DNA of 57,148 bases. It comes from Bacteroidales bacterium. GTDB taxonomy: Bacteria > Bacteroidota > Bacteroidia > Bacteroidales > JAGOPY01. Shown here one piece after another: positions 32,035 to 41,728 of this stretch; within the stretch, counting starts at the first letter, position 1; each line of letters starts with the position of its first letter. The stretch lies in NCBI GenBank assembly GCA_023229505.1, contig JALNZD010000024.1, positions 1-57,148 on the forward strand, in the 5' to 3' direction. Under the pieces are notes generated by a model. The model made no database searches, was not told the origin of the DNA, and saw only the letters and a list, made by a program, of their open reading frames with translations. The translations under genes and the position numbers were made by a program.

Positions 32035-33756
32035 ATGCAGACGGATATTCTTGAAATCGGGGAACTCACGGTAACTTTCCGAACGGGAAGAGAAGAGATC
32101 AGGGCTGTCGACCAGGTCAGCTTCACCTTGAAAAAAGGATGCACTACCGGTATCGTCGGGGAATCCGGATCAGGAAAATCTGTCACCGCATTGTCTCTCA
32201 TGCATTTGCTGCCTTCTCCCCCGGCAATCATCCATGCTAAGAAAATGCTGCTCTTCGACCAAAATGATATCCCGCAAGATATTAATTCACTTGATAACCG
32301 GCAGATGCAGCGCATTCGTGGAAACCGGATATCGATGATCTTCCAGGAACCGATGACCAGCCTCAACCCCGTTACCCGTTGCGGAAACCAGGTCGTTGAA
32401 GCAATCCGCGCACACCAGGCCCTTTCCCGCCCTGAAGCAAAAAAGAAAATCCTTGAAATCTTTCGTGAAGTCCTTCTGCCCCACCCGGAAGAAATCTTTT
32501 ATTCTTACCCGCATGAACTTTCAGGCGGTCAGAAGCAACGCGTGATGATTGCTATGGCTGTGGCCTCCAGGCCTGATATCCTGATTGCCGATGAACCCAC
32601 TACGGCTCTTGACGTGACCGTCCAGAAGAGCATTCTCCAATTGCTCAAAGACCTGCAGTTGAAATACGGCATGGCTATCCTGTTCATCACCCACGACCTG
32701 GGCTTGATTTCCGGGATAGCCGACGACCTTCTGGTTATGAAGAACGGGGAAATCGTAGAATCAGGCCCGGTAAAGGAAGTTTTTTCTTCCCCGAAGCATC
32801 CTTATACCCGGGGATTGCTTGCCTGCAGGCCGCCTCTTGATATTTCCCTCAAGAAACTCCCTACAGTCGGTGATTTTTTGCATCCGGGACACGATGAAAA
32901 TAATGACAACCTATTCCGGTTGCTGAAAAGGGATGAAAATAAATATCAGGAAAAACTCAGAGAAATCTATCTTAAAAAACCACTGCTTGAGACCGACAGT
33001 CTTATAACCTATTTTCCTTTAAAGGCACGGAGAGGTGCCGGCAGATCAATTATAAAAGCCGTCGATAGCGTTTCCCTGAACGTTTTTCCGGGTGAAGTCC
33101 TTGGGTTGGTCGGTGAATCCGGCTGTGGTAAGACAACCCTGGGCCGGAGTATTTTAAGGCTGATTGAACCTACAGGAGGGAAGATTCGTTTCCAGGGCCT
33201 GGATTTGATGGAAATACATGGCAGGAAGCTGAAACGATTAAGGAAAGATATCCAGATCATTTTCCAGGATCCTTATTCTTCATTAAATCCGAAAATGACG
33301 GTCGGGGCTGCTATAACCGAACCTATGACCGTTCACGGAATTGGGCGTGATAATCGTGAACGCAGGGAATTAACCTTTGAACTGCTGGAAAAAACCGGGC
33401 TGGATAAAAAGTTTTTCTACCGATATCCGCACGAATTGTCAGGCGGTCAGCGGCAACGCGTCTGCATCGCGCGGGCCCTTTCCGTTCAGCCGAAATTTAT
33501 CATTTGTGATGAATCCGTTTCGGCGCTCGATGTCTCTGTGCAGGCACAGGTGCTGAACCTGCTGCAGGAGCTTAAGGAAGAATTTGGATTCACTTACATT
33601 TTTATCTCACACGACCTGTCGGTGGTTAAATTTATCTCCGACCGGATTGCCGTCATGAAAGACGGAAAGATCATAGAGACCGGCATGGCGGATGAAGTTT
33701 ACCGCTCTCCAAAATCGGAATACACAAAGAAATTGATTGGCGCGATACCATCTTAA
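32035..33756 (+). CDS. fused two-domain peptide/nickel-type ABC transporter ATPase
   Basis: This 573-residue protein joins two complete nucleotide-binding domains of the DppD/DppF type, as in YejF or GsiA. Domain 1 has GESGSGKSVTAL, LSGGQKQRVMIAMA and LIADEPTTALD. Domain 2, starting near 325, has GESGCGKTTLGRS, LSGGQRQRVCIARAL and FIICDESVSALD. It would power import of peptides or related solutes through permeases that are not encoded nearby, so the subunits are assembled from elsewhere. The rnr gene follows 10 bp downstream and is likely co-transcribed. All motifs are intact in both halves. The substrate is unknown. Confidence 0.92.
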   Translation: MQTDILEIGELTVTFRTGREEIRAVDQVSFTLKKGCTTGIVGESGSGKSVTALSLMHLLPSPPAIIHAKKMLLFDQNDIPQDINSLDNRQMQRIRGNRISMIFQEPMTSLNPVTRCGNQVVEAIRAHQALSRPEAKKKILEIFREVLLPHPEEIFYSYPHELSGGQKQRVMIAMAVASRPDILIADEPTTALDVTVQKSILQLLKDLQLKYGMAILFITHDLGLISGIADDLLVMKNGEIVESGPVKEVFSSPKHPYTRGLLACRPPLDISLKKLPTVGDFLHPGHDENNDNLFRLLKRDENKYQEKLREIYLKKPLLETDSLITYFPLKARRGAGRSIIKAVDSVSLNVFPGEVLGLVGESGCGKTTLGRSILRLIEPTGGKIRFQGLDLMEIHGRKLKRLRKDIQIIFQDPYSSLNPKMTVGAAITEPMTVHGIGRDNRERRELTFELLEKTGLDKKFFYRYPHELSGGQRQRVCIARALSVQPKFIICDESVSALDVSVQAQVLNLLQELKEEFGFTYIFISHDLSVVKFISDRIAVMKDGKIIETGMADEVYRSPKSEYTKKLIGAIPS

Positions 33757-33766
33757 ATTTATTATT

Positions 33767-35770
33767 ATGTCGAAAAATAAGAAAAACCAGAAATCCGGGC
33801 CCAGGGGTAAAAACGCATTTGCCGACAGGGTTCTGACCGGCAAAGTCGATATGAAAGGGACCGGAAAGGCCTATATTATTAATGATGAGGGCGGGGAAGA
33901 CATTTATATCGCTCCCAATAATACTTCCCGGGCCCTGAATGGTGATAAGGTAAAAGTGCTGCTGTTCCCTAAACGAAGGGACCATAAAACCGAAGGACAG
34001 ATCATCGAGATCCTTGAAAGGGCAAAAGAGCAATATGTAGGAATAATTGATGTTTCCAAACATTTTGCCTTCCTGGTTGCCGATAACAACAACATGCCGG
34101 TCGAGATCCTTATTCCCAAAGAAGGCCTGAAAGGTGCTCAGACCGGGCAAAAAGTCATTGTAAGGATCACTGAATGGCCCGAACATTCCAAAAACCCCAT
34201 CGGCAATGTCGTAGAAGTCCTGGGAACACCCGGCGACAACGACGTGGAGATGAAATCAATCCTGGCGGAATTTGATTTTCCGTGGATATTCCCTGAAAAA
34301 GTAGAAAAAGAAGCATCGAAAATTGAGCGCGCGATCACCCCTGAAGAGATCAGAAGAAGAAAGGATTTCCGCGACGTATTCACCATCACCATTGACCCAC
34401 CTGACGCCAAGGATTTCGATGATGCTTTATCGCTCCGGAAATTACCAAACGGCAACCATGAGGTCGGTGTCCATATTGCCGATGTTTCGTTTTATGTTAA
34501 ACCGGGCAGCCTCGTGGATAAAGAAGCTTTCGACAGGGGGACTTCGGTTTACCTGGTAGACCGGACCATCCCCATGCTGCCTGAAAAGCTCTCCAATGAC
34601 CTCTGTTCGCTTAAACCGCATGAAGACAAGCTTTGCTATGCTGCAGTATTTGAACTCGATGAGGGGGCTAATATCAGGCAGCAATGGATCGGCCGGACAG
34701 TTATCAATTCAAGCCGCCGTTTTAACTATGAAGAAGTGCAGCAGGTCATCGAAACCGGGGAGGGGGAATTTTCAGAAGAAATAATGATTTTGCATAAGCT
34801 GGCGACAAAGCTCCGGGATGACCGTTTCCGGAAAGGCTCGATAAATTTCGACAGCCAGGAGGTTAAGTTTGTGCTTGATGAAAAGGGAAAGCCGCTCAGC
34901 GTTTATATCAAAGAACAAAAGGAATCCAACCGGCTGATCGAGGATTTTATGCTGCTGGCCAACCAGAAAGTGGCTGAATTGATTGGTAAAGTAAAAGCCG
35001 GCCAGAAAGCCAAAACCTTTGTTTACCGGATACATGATACACCAAGCATGGAAAGACTGACAACTTTCGCCCAGTTTTTATCAAAGCTCGGATATAAGCT
35101 GAATATAGATAACCGGAAAGGACTGGCCTCTTCATTTAATAATCTTTTCAAGCAAATAGAAGGAAAAGGCGAGCAGAATATGATCGAAACCATAGCCATC
35201 CGTACTATGGCCAAAGCGATTTATTCAACTGTAAACATCGGGCATTATGGCCTGGGCTTTAAATTTTACACCCATTTCACCTCTCCTATACGCCGCTATC
35301 CCGACCTGATGGTTCACCGCCTGCTGGACTTTTACATGCACGATGGAAACAGTGTCGGACAAGATGATTTCGAGAAGAAATGCGAGCATTCGTCGGACAT
35401 GGAAAAAAAGGCCGTCGAGGCCGAAAGGGCATCGGTTAAATATAAACAGGCTGAATACCTGATGGATAAGATCGGGGAGGAATTTTACGGTTTGATTTCA
35501 GGTGTCAGTAAATGGGGTATATACGTCGAGCTTATCGGGAGCAAATGTGAAGGAATGGTCCGGCTGAAAGATCTTGCCGATGATTACTATTTCCTGGATG
35601 AAGAAAACTACCAGGTTACCGGCCAGCGTTATGGTTATCAGTACAAACTCGGGGACAAGGTTAAGATCAGGGTTAAGAAAATTGATCTTTCCCGTAAGGA
35701 GATGGACTTCCAGATAATCAATGAAAAACTTGAAAAATCTAAAAAACCAAGGTCGGGAAGAAGACGCTAA
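33767..35770 (+). CDS. rnr: ribonuclease R
   Basis: This is a 3'-5' exoribonuclease of the RNB family that degrades structured RNA. The N-terminus is basic (MSKNKKNQKSGPRGKNAF), with cold-shock-like domains following. The RNB catalytic block is DPPDAKDFDDALSL (Asp cluster near 208-219), with HTSPIRRYPDLMVHR-like residues (FTSPIRRYPDLMVHRLLDF) further on. A C-terminal S1 domain carries GLISGVSKWGIYVELIGSKC, and a basic tail ends the protein. The ATG at 33767 is preferred over a TTG at 33737 that overlaps the upstream stop. At 667 residues it is somewhat shorter than the E. coli enzyme but typical of the phylum. Confidence 0.94.
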   Translation: MSKNKKNQKSGPRGKNAFADRVLTGKVDMKGTGKAYIINDEGGEDIYIAPNNTSRALNGDKVKVLLFPKRRDHKTEGQIIEILERAKEQYVGIIDVSKHFAFLVADNNNMPVEILIPKEGLKGAQTGQKVIVRITEWPEHSKNPIGNVVEVLGTPGDNDVEMKSILAEFDFPWIFPEKVEKEASKIERAITPEEIRRRKDFRDVFTITIDPPDAKDFDDALSLRKLPNGNHEVGVHIADVSFYVKPGSLVDKEAFDRGTSVYLVDRTIPMLPEKLSNDLCSLKPHEDKLCYAAVFELDEGANIRQQWIGRTVINSSRRFNYEEVQQVIETGEGEFSEEIMILHKLATKLRDDRFRKGSINFDSQEVKFVLDEKGKPLSVYIKEQKESNRLIEDFMLLANQKVAELIGKVKAGQKAKTFVYRIHDTPSMERLTTFAQFLSKLGYKLNIDNRKGLASSFNNLFKQIEGKGEQNMIETIAIRTMAKAIYSTVNIGHYGLGFKFYTHFTSPIRRYPDLMVHRLLDFYMHDGNSVGQDDFEKKCEHSSDMEKKAVEAERASVKYKQAEYLMDKIGEEFYGLISGVSKWGIYVELIGSKCEGMVRLKDLADDYYFLDEENYQVTGQRYGYQYKLGDKVKIRVKKIDLSRKEMDFQIINEKLEKSKKPRSGRRR

Positions 35771-35783
35771 AAACTGTGGGTTT

Positions 35784-36341
35784 CTAATAAAAGAAAATCA
35801 GGAGAAATATAAGGGGGATGATTATGCCCAATAAAGTCATCCATGCGCCGCGACCTGTGATGCCTTTAGCTCCCCTGACCAGGAACAGGCCGGTTATCGC
35901 CAGGATGATAAGAGCCCCTGCAAAGATATCGGAAATCCAGGTCCAGCTCACTTGCGGGTTGTAATGCAGATAATTCATTTCACGGAAAAAAGGCCGGCGG
36001 GTCACTCTTTCCAGCAGGCCATTTCCGGTTTCGGTATTGATAATGGCAGAGCCCCCTTTCAGGAATATCTTTAACTGGTCGCTTTGCGGGAAATAATGAT
36101 TTTTATAGCTACCCTCCTCCCCGATTTCTTCCAGCAAAGCTTTTACTTCGTCCTTGGTGATGCCGGGATAAATCTGCCCGGGGTTTTTCAGCGTGATTTC
36201 CTTACGGATAATAATATAGTTTGAATTCCAGTCGTCAAGATGATTCAGGGTAATCCCTGAAATAGAATATACAAGCGTAAGGCCGAAAAACAAATATCCG
36301 AAATCACGGTGAACAACCCGGAACCATTTTCTCCATTGCAA
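35784..36341 (-). CDS. PepSY-associated transmembrane protein
   Basis: This 185-residue protein has a first membrane helix after WRKWFRVVHRDFGYLFFGLT (conserved His and Arg), then a loop domain of about 100 residues resembling PepSY (GITKDEVKALLEEIGE). Two closely spaced helices lie at the C-terminus. The family occurs with iron uptake and respiratory proteins. The His in the first helix and HYNPQVSW before the second could bind haem, by analogy only. It lies 11 bp after an exported OB-fold protein gene on the same strand, so the two form a probable small operon. It converges with rnr, with only 13 bp between them. Confidence 0.75.
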   Translation of the reverse strand: MQWRKWFRVVHRDFGYLFFGLTLVYSISGITLNHLDDWNSNYIIIRKEITLKNPGQIYPGITKDEVKALLEEIGEEGSYKNHYFPQSDQLKIFLKGGSAIINTETGNGLLERVTRRPFFREMNYLHYNPQVSWTWISDIFAGALIILAITGLFLVRGAKGITGRGAWMTLLGIIIPLIFLLIFFY

Positions 36342-36352
36342 TTTGAAAGTCT

Positions 36353-36820
36353 TTATTCTTCTATGGTTTTGAAAGCTAAGCAGGAAATGGAAAATTGCGG
36401 TGTGTGGTAATAGTTTGTATGATCAGCATCCTGGTTTGCTTTTTCTGCTTCGGGAAGTTCTTCCTCAGCAATAGGCTCAATGATCCCTTTTACCATAATC
36501 GTGCTTCCTTCAAGCTCCGGCTCAAACACACTGACCTTATCGCTGGTAGTTATTTTTACACGCTTTTCAGGATCTTCCCCGATTATAAATAATTTCTTTC
36601 CGCCATGTTTGCAGACATGAACCACCATGCCCTGGATCTCAACTTCTTTACCAACATTATTTACAGCGAATTCCTGGAAATTCTCCGGTGTAAGAGCCAA
36701 AACTTTGGAATCAGCTGAAACAGCCGTTGATGTTGCCGTCATTTTATCCTGTGCAAAAAGTGTGCTTGCCGAAACAAGGATAAATGATATTAACGCTAAA
36801 ACGGTCATTTTTTTCATCAT
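36353..36820 (-). CDS. exported OB-fold-like protein
   Basis: This protein of about 155 residues has a signal peptide (MMKKMTVLALISFILVSAST, cleaved near LFAQ). The mature part resembles a small OB-fold (VEIQGMVVHVCKHGGKKLFI, TTSDKVSVFEPELEG, MVKGIIEP). The HVCKHGGKK segment, with one Cys and two His, could bind a metal or haem, which would suit the PepSY-like partner downstream. The start is an ATG at 36820 or 36817. A longer frame from 36850 begins inside a -7 box, TAAATTTG (minus strand, 36848-36855). No enzymatic function is known to me. Confidence 0.68.
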   Translation of the reverse strand: MMKKMTVLALISFILVSASTLFAQDKMTATSTAVSADSKVLALTPENFQEFAVNNVGKEVEIQGMVVHVCKHGGKKLFIIGEDPEKRVKITTSDKVSVFEPELEGSTIMVKGIIEPIAEEELPEAEKANQDADHTNYYHTPQFSISCLAFKTIEE

Positions 36821-36847
36821 ATTTTTTCTTTGATTGGTTTGTGGCAG

Positions 36848-36855
36848 CAAATTTA
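36848..36855 (-). promoter_or_regulatory. -7 box TAAATTTG
   Basis: This minus-strand consensus match lies 27 bp before the ATG at 36820. It decides the start of the OB-fold protein and drives the two-gene operon. Confidence 0.55.
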
Positions 36856-36870
36856 AAAAAAAACCCGATC

Positions 36871-38415
36871 CTATTCCGGTTTTGTTTCTGTTATTTGTAT
36901 TCCGTCGTAACGGTACTCAATGCCGTCTTTGTAAGACACCATGATAAAGGGGGTTCCATCGTAATTATAATAAATCCATTCACCCTCTTTCCGGCCCATC
37001 GAATATTCACCTTCATCCTTTTTATTTCCATTATCCCAGTAATATGTGTGCTTTCCGTGAGGGTTATCTTCAATAAACCGCCCTTCAAACCTGAGAATCT
37101 TCTGTTGCCCCATCCCTTCAGGCAGATCATAAGTCTTCCATAATCCGTTGCGCATCCCTTCAGCATAATTTCCTTCCGTTTCACTGTCGCCAATGCGGTA
37201 CAACCAGGTTCTATCTTCTTTTCCTTCAATATATCCGCCCTTTGTGATAACGTTTCCGGATTCATCGTATTCAGTCATTAACCCATCCAGCAAGCCGTTA
37301 TAATAAGATTCCTCCCTCAGGACCTGTCCTCCGGAGTAATACCACTTCCAATCACCTTCCGGTTTGCCATTCGCATAAACGCCTTCCTGTTCCGTTGCAC
37401 CATCCGGATGGTAAAACTTCCAGGAACCTTCCCTGACATCTTTGTTGTACCTGCCTTCAGCCCTTAGACGTCCATCATCATAATACTCTTTCCAGAATCC
37501 GTCACGCTCACCTTTTTCCGTGACAATCCCTTCACCGATCATGATGCCGTTTCTGAAGATAAAAGATTTTTCCACCGTTCCGTCGGGCAAATATTCACGC
37601 CTGACCCCTTCCGGTTGCCCTGCTTTATTATAAGTGGCTGCAATTTTTACTTTCCCGTCGGGATAATAATCCTTTCGGACATCCAGCTTAACCAATTCGG
37701 CTACATCTTCCAGTTTAATACCTTCAGCATACTTAGCTGTGGAGAGAAGGTTGCCTTCCTCGTCATATTCCTTGAAATACCCGTTTTCAAGGCCGTGCTT
37801 AAAAGTACCTTCCTGCCTTACCATCCCGTCAGGATAAAAATATTTCCATAATCCATGTTTCTTGCCGTTGTTATCAAAACGGTTAATGAGTTCCCGTTCT
37901 GTGATAAAACCGCTTTTGTATGTTATAAGCGTGATGATCCTGCCGTCTTTATCAAATTCCCTGGCAAGGCCTTCTTCCAGGCCTTCGCGGAAACTGACAT
38001 CTTTTCTGACCTGACCATCCAAATAGTAATACCGGGTTAAACCGTCTTTAGTATCATTTTTGAAATTTTCTTCGATTATTTCATCTTCCCGGAAAGTCTT
38101 CCTGATGCCATCTTTTTTACCATTCCGGTAATTGATATCCATGGCGATTTTGCCTTTATCATCATAAAATTTCCAGGTGCTGTCGAGCTCAAAATTTTTC
38201 CGGTTACCTTCCGAAACCAGTATACCCTGATCATTATAAGTTTTCCAGTAACCATCCGGTTTTCCATTGCGCATAGTACCTTCACTTGCTTTGGAACCAT
38301 CGGGATGGTAAAAAACCTGGTAACCGTCCGTAATTACCTTCGTTTCTACCTGTGAAAACACAGAAAGATTTATCAGTAATATTAAACCTGTAAGCCCTGC
38401 AATAATCTTTTTCAC
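36871..38415 (-). CDS. exported MORN-repeat protein
   Basis: This protein of about 514 residues has a signal peptide (KKIIAGLTGLILLINLSVFS) and more than a dozen MORN_2-type repeats of about 23 residues. Each is built on G-x-x-x-G-x-W-x-x-Y with Asp/Glu-Gly turns (for example KPDGYWKTYNDQGILVSEGN and REGSWKFYHPDGATEQEG). This is the fold also called YwqK-like. The domain mediates protein or membrane contacts; the partner is unknown. The likely start is the GTG at 38415; a TTG at 38424 would add three residues. It begins almost at the stop of nadA, so the two are probably co-transcribed, though no shared function is evident. Confidence 0.82.
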   Translation of the reverse strand: MKKIIAGLTGLILLINLSVFSQVETKVITDGYQVFYHPDGSKASEGTMRNGKPDGYWKTYNDQGILVSEGNRKNFELDSTWKFYDDKGKIAMDINYRNGKKDGIRKTFREDEIIEENFKNDTKDGLTRYYYLDGQVRKDVSFREGLEEGLAREFDKDGRIITLITYKSGFITERELINRFDNNGKKHGLWKYFYPDGMVRQEGTFKHGLENGYFKEYDEEGNLLSTAKYAEGIKLEDVAELVKLDVRKDYYPDGKVKIAATYNKAGQPEGVRREYLPDGTVEKSFIFRNGIMIGEGIVTEKGERDGFWKEYYDDGRLRAEGRYNKDVREGSWKFYHPDGATEQEGVYANGKPEGDWKWYYSGGQVLREESYYNGLLDGLMTEYDESGNVITKGGYIEGKEDRTWLYRIGDSETEGNYAEGMRNGLWKTYDLPEGMGQQKILRFEGRFIEDNPHGKHTYYWDNGNKKDEGEYSMGRKEGEWIYYNYDGTPFIMVSYKDGIEYRYDGIQITETKPE

Positions 38416-38425
38416 TTCCCGCAAA

Positions 38426-39397
38426 TTATTTGATCAGGTTAGCTTTTTTTGAAATTTCCAGCATTTTTTCAATCGGTTTACATGCTTTTTCAATGATTTC
38501 CGGCTTCAGTATGATTTCCGGTCTTTCGTTTTTCAGGCAAAGGTAAAGTTTCTGCATAGTATTGAGTTTCATATAAGGGCAATCATTGCAGGAACAAGTC
38601 TCATCCGATGGAACGATGATAAACTCTTTCCCGGGCGATGATTTCCTCATCTGATAAAGTATGCCTGTTTCTGTGGCGACGATATATTTTTTTGACTCAT
38701 CATTTTTGGTGAAATTTAACAGGGCTGTGGTAGATCCAACAAAATCAGCTATTTCCAGGATGGGTGCTTTACATTCCGGGTGGGCAATGAGTTTCGCATC
38801 CGGATGCTTAATTTTCAGATTAATGACTGCTTCGGTCTGAAGAATGTCATGAACCTCACAGGTCCCATCCCAAAGTACCATGTTCCGTCCCGTCATCCGG
38901 TTTACATATCCTCCTAAGTTTTTATCCGGGGCAAATATAATTTTTTGCTTTTTGGGAAATGACTCTACAATCTTCACTGCGTTACCGGAAGTGCAGATAA
39001 CATCGGATAAGGTTTTGACGGCTGCACTGCAATTGATGTAAGATACTACAACATGATCCGGATGGTGGCTGATAAAATCACTGAATTGGTCATAAGGACA
39101 GGAATCTGCCAGTGAACACCCTGCCTCAAGGTCCGGAAGTAATACCTTAGCCGCAGGATTTAATATTTTAGCCGTTTCGGCCATGAAATGAACCCCCGCA
39201 AAAACAATGATTGATGATTCCGATAAAGCAGCCTGCTGAGCTAAACCGAGACTATCACCAACATAATCAGCTATTTCCTGTATTTCATCTACCTGGTAAT
39301 AATGAGCAAGTAAAATCGCATTCTTTTCTTTTCGCAATTTTAAAAATTCATTCCTGTAATCAATTTTTATGTTGTTATGGACTCTATCATTTTCCAT
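38426..39397 (-). CDS. nadA: quinolinate synthase
   Basis: This is a [4Fe-4S] enzyme that condenses iminoaspartate with dihydroxyacetone phosphate in NAD synthesis. Conserved parts are LAHYYQVDEIQEIADYVGDS, VHFMAETAKIL, the cysteine regions AGCSLADSCPYDQF and ICTSGNAVK, and the late CSCNDCPYM. HPECKAPI and TETGILYQM are further family blocks. At 323 residues it is the usual length. The ATG at 39397 faces rpiB across a 435-bp AT-rich divergent region. nadB and nadC are not in the window. Confidence 0.94.
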   Translation of the reverse strand: MENDRVHNNIKIDYRNEFLKLRKEKNAILLAHYYQVDEIQEIADYVGDSLGLAQQAALSESSIIVFAGVHFMAETAKILNPAAKVLLPDLEAGCSLADSCPYDQFSDFISHHPDHVVVSYINCSAAVKTLSDVICTSGNAVKIVESFPKKQKIIFAPDKNLGGYVNRMTGRNMVLWDGTCEVHDILQTEAVINLKIKHPDAKLIAHPECKAPILEIADFVGSTTALLNFTKNDESKKYIVATETGILYQMRKSSPGKEFIIVPSDETCSCNDCPYMKLNTMQKLYLCLKNERPEIILKPEIIEKACKPIEKMLEISKKANLIK

Positions 39398-39832
39398 GCT
39401 CTTGTTATGAACTTACTATTATTATTAATTTAAATAAATACTTTATTATTAGATATTATTCCTGTTAGTAAGGTTTATAACTTATCCGGTAAAAATTAGA
39501 ATTAGTGAGTTATTCATATTTATAAACAGAAATATTTGCAAATTTCTTCATTATTATTTGATTTCACGAATATTAACAATTATTAACAACATGTCCATAA
39601 TTTATATTGTTAAAAAATAAACATATTATTTCAGATAACGGGTGTTTATAAAAATGAAGTGAACTACTCATATGTAATTATAAAAACAGGTAAAACCCAT
39701 CACCACATAAATCAACACCTTCTTCTATCAAAACAAGTACCAGTTATACATAACAATACCCAGTTATAAACAAATATTTGTTAAACAAATTCATTATCCA
39801 TTTAACTTTGTTTGATGCTAATAATGTAAAAG
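39398..39832. other. 435-bp AT-rich divergent intergenic region (nadA/rpiB)
   Basis: No gene or repeat array was seen. It is strongly AT-rich and contains TATTAACAATTATTAACAAC (from 39571), a 14-bp palindrome and the rpiB promoter near its right end. There is no cluster of DnaA boxes and no dnaA or parAB gene, so an origin is not supported. Confidence 0.5.
39769..39810 (+). promoter_or_regulatory. rpiB promoter with palindrome AACAAATATTTGTT
   Basis: The -7 box is TAACTTTG (39803-39810). TTTG at 39777-39780, 22 bp upstream, is a fitting -33 element and lies inside the perfect 14-bp palindrome (39769-39782), which could be an operator. Confidence 0.55.
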
Positions 39833-40282
39833 ATGGATATCAGCAAAGAAATAATCCCTGTTGCTTCAGACCATGGCGGTTTTGAAATGAAGAGATATAT
39901 CATCGATAACCTGGTTACAAGCGGTTACGAAGTAAAGGATTTTGGTACGTATAACAGTGAAAGTGTTGATTATCCGGATTTTATTCATCCATTAGCCGGG
40001 GAAATCAATAATGGTATTTATAAATTTGGGATTATTATTTGTGGCAGTGGCAATGGCGCACAGATGGTGGCGAATAAATATCCGCATGTCAGAGCTGCCC
40101 TGTGCTGGTCGGAAGAAATTACCAAACTGGCAAGGCAGCATAATAATGCTAATATTTTGTCTTTACCGGGCCGGTTCCTGAAACCGGAGTTTGCCATGAA
40201 ACTGGTGAAGATTTTTTTAAATACTGAATTTGAAGGTGGCAGGCATCAGAAAAGGATTGAAAAAATCAGCTTAAAAAAATAA
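39833..40282 (+). CDS. rpiB: ribose-5-phosphate isomerase B
   Basis: This enzyme interconverts ribose 5-phosphate and ribulose 5-phosphate. Typical RpiB/LacAB features are visible: PVASDHGGFEMKRYI at the N-terminus, YPDFIHPLAGEIN, then FGIIICGSGNGAQMVANKYP with the conserved catalytic-site Cys, and RAALCWSEEITKLARQHNNA. At 149 residues it is the normal size. It begins after a well-placed promoter. lutB follows 9 bp downstream, so they share an mRNA although the functions are unrelated. Confidence 0.93.
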   Translation: MDISKEIIPVASDHGGFEMKRYIIDNLVTSGYEVKDFGTYNSESVDYPDFIHPLAGEINNGIYKFGIIICGSGNGAQMVANKYPHVRAALCWSEEITKLARQHNNANILSLPGRFLKPEFAMKLVKIFLNTEFEGGRHQKRIEKISLKK

Positions 40283-40291
40283 GGGGGTACT

Positions 40292-41692
40292 ATGGAACTT
40301 CAGAAAAAATTTCTGAAAGATGCTGAAAAAATTAGCTTTGACCTGGAACACAGGCGCAAGATCCATTATAATATATCGAAATATAATACGAATGTTTTAA
40401 AAGGGAAGCTACAGTTCAGTGACCTTGAGCTTGCCAGGAAGAGGGCAGCTAACCTTAAGCATAAAATCCTGAATGACCTGGATAAATACCTGATTGAATT
40501 CGAGGTCAATTTTCAGAAGAACGGCGGTAAAGTCATCTGGGCCCCTACCAGGAAAGATGCCGTAAAAGAGATATTAGCCATCTTAAAAAAAATTAAAGCA
40601 ACTTCGGTGGTCAAATCAAAATCTATCATGACCGAAGAGCTTGAGCTCAATGAGATTTTGGAGAAGAAAAAAATAGAACCGATAGAAACGGACCTTGGTG
40701 AGTTCATCGTGCAGCTTGCCGGTGAAAAACCCTATCACATATTAACGCCGGCCATGCATAAATCGAAAGAAGATGTGGCCGCGCTTTATAACCAGAAATT
40801 CGGATTGCCTGATGATTCCACCCCTCAGCAAATAGCAGCCTTTACGCGAAAACACCTTCGAAACAAATTTGGGGAAGCGGAAGCGGGAATAACAGGGGCA
40901 AACTTTTTACTGGCAGATGTCGGGGCTATTTGTCTGACCGAAAATGAAGGAAATGCTATGATGTCTTTTTCATTTCCTAAAGTGCATATCGTCATAGCCG
41001 GCATAGAGAAGCTCATCCCTTCCATCAATGATCTGCAGCTATTCTGGCCCTTACTGGCCACATTTGGCACCGGGCAGAAAGTTACGGCCTATAATAGTAT
41101 CATTTTCGGGCCGGCGAAAGAGGGTGAATCAGACGGGCCGGAGGAAATGTATGTGATCCTGCTCGATAACCGGCGCACAGAAGTGCTTAAGCAGGAAAGA
41201 GCCAGGCGGGCCCTGTCGTGTATCCGCTGCGGTGCTTGCCTTAACGCTTGCCCTATTTATCGCAACATCGGGGGCTACACTTATTCAACAGTTTATACCG
41301 GGCCCATAGGCTCTGTCATCACGCCATATCTTGAGAACATGAAGGATTACAAGCATCTGAGCTATGCTTCCTCCCTTTGCGGCAGCTGCACGGATGTTTG
41401 CCCGGTTAACATTCCCCTTCATGAACTGCTGCTGGTAAACCGTCATGAAAGCATTGAACAGGGATTGTATACCGGGGGAGAAAAATTCGTCATGAGCAAT
41501 ATGCGAAGGGTACTGCTAAGCCGTAACCTGATGAATATGGGGGGAGGGCTGAAAAATGCAATTTTCAAAAATTTCTTTGCCTCAACCTGGGGCCCGCGCA
41601 GGGAATTGCCACGCCTGGAGGCCAAGACTTTCAATAAATTGTGGAAGGAGCAGCAGGCTAAGATTCAGAAGACTGATAAAGAAGAGGATTAA
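40292..41692 (+). CDS. lutB: LutB/LldF-type iron-sulfur protein (LUD domain)
   Basis: This is a subunit of the LutABC L-lactate oxidation complex or a relative. Residues about 60-290 are the LUD domain, with GITGANFLLADVGAICLTEN. Two [4Fe-4S] motifs follow: CIRCGACLNACPIY near 309-322 and CGSCTDVCPVNIP near 364-376. The length of 466 residues matches LutB. Neither lutA nor lutC lies nearby: the gene is followed by a hairpin and a converging tlpA-like gene. The partners are either encoded elsewhere or not needed. It is likely co-transcribed with rpiB. Confidence 0.87.
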   Translation: MELQKKFLKDAEKISFDLEHRRKIHYNISKYNTNVLKGKLQFSDLELARKRAANLKHKILNDLDKYLIEFEVNFQKNGGKVIWAPTRKDAVKEILAILKKIKATSVVKSKSIMTEELELNEILEKKKIEPIETDLGEFIVQLAGEKPYHILTPAMHKSKEDVAALYNQKFGLPDDSTPQQIAAFTRKHLRNKFGEAEAGITGANFLLADVGAICLTENEGNAMMSFSFPKVHIVIAGIEKLIPSINDLQLFWPLLATFGTGQKVTAYNSIIFGPAKEGESDGPEEMYVILLDNRRTEVLKQERARRALSCIRCGACLNACPIYRNIGGYTYSTVYTGPIGSVITPYLENMKDYKHLSYASSLCGSCTDVCPVNIPLHELLLVNRHESIEQGLYTGGEKFVMSNMRRVLLSRNLMNMGGGLKNAIFKNFFASTWGPRRELPRLEAKTFNKLWKEQQAKIQKTDKEED

Positions 41693-41698
41693 CCATAA

Positions 41699-41722
41699 AG
41701 ATTCCCGCGCAAGCGGGAATCT
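41699..41722. terminator. 10-bp perfect hairpin between converging lutB and tlpA-like genes
   Basis: AGATTCCCGC (41699-41708), loop GCAA, GCGGGAATCT (41713-41722). It is GC-rich and placed between converging stops, which suits a two-way terminator, although there is no U-run on either side. It may be a dispersed repeat. Confidence 0.5.
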
Positions 41723-41728
41723 GCCAGA

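Noticed and set aside
39398..39832. Replication origin in the AT-rich divergent region
   Set aside because: No DnaA-box cluster and no dnaA, dnaN or par genes are nearby. Ordinary divergent promoters explain it.
41699..41722. Small RNA gene in the lutB-tlpA gap
   Set aside because: Only one hairpin is present in a 36-bp gap, and a terminator or repeat explains it.
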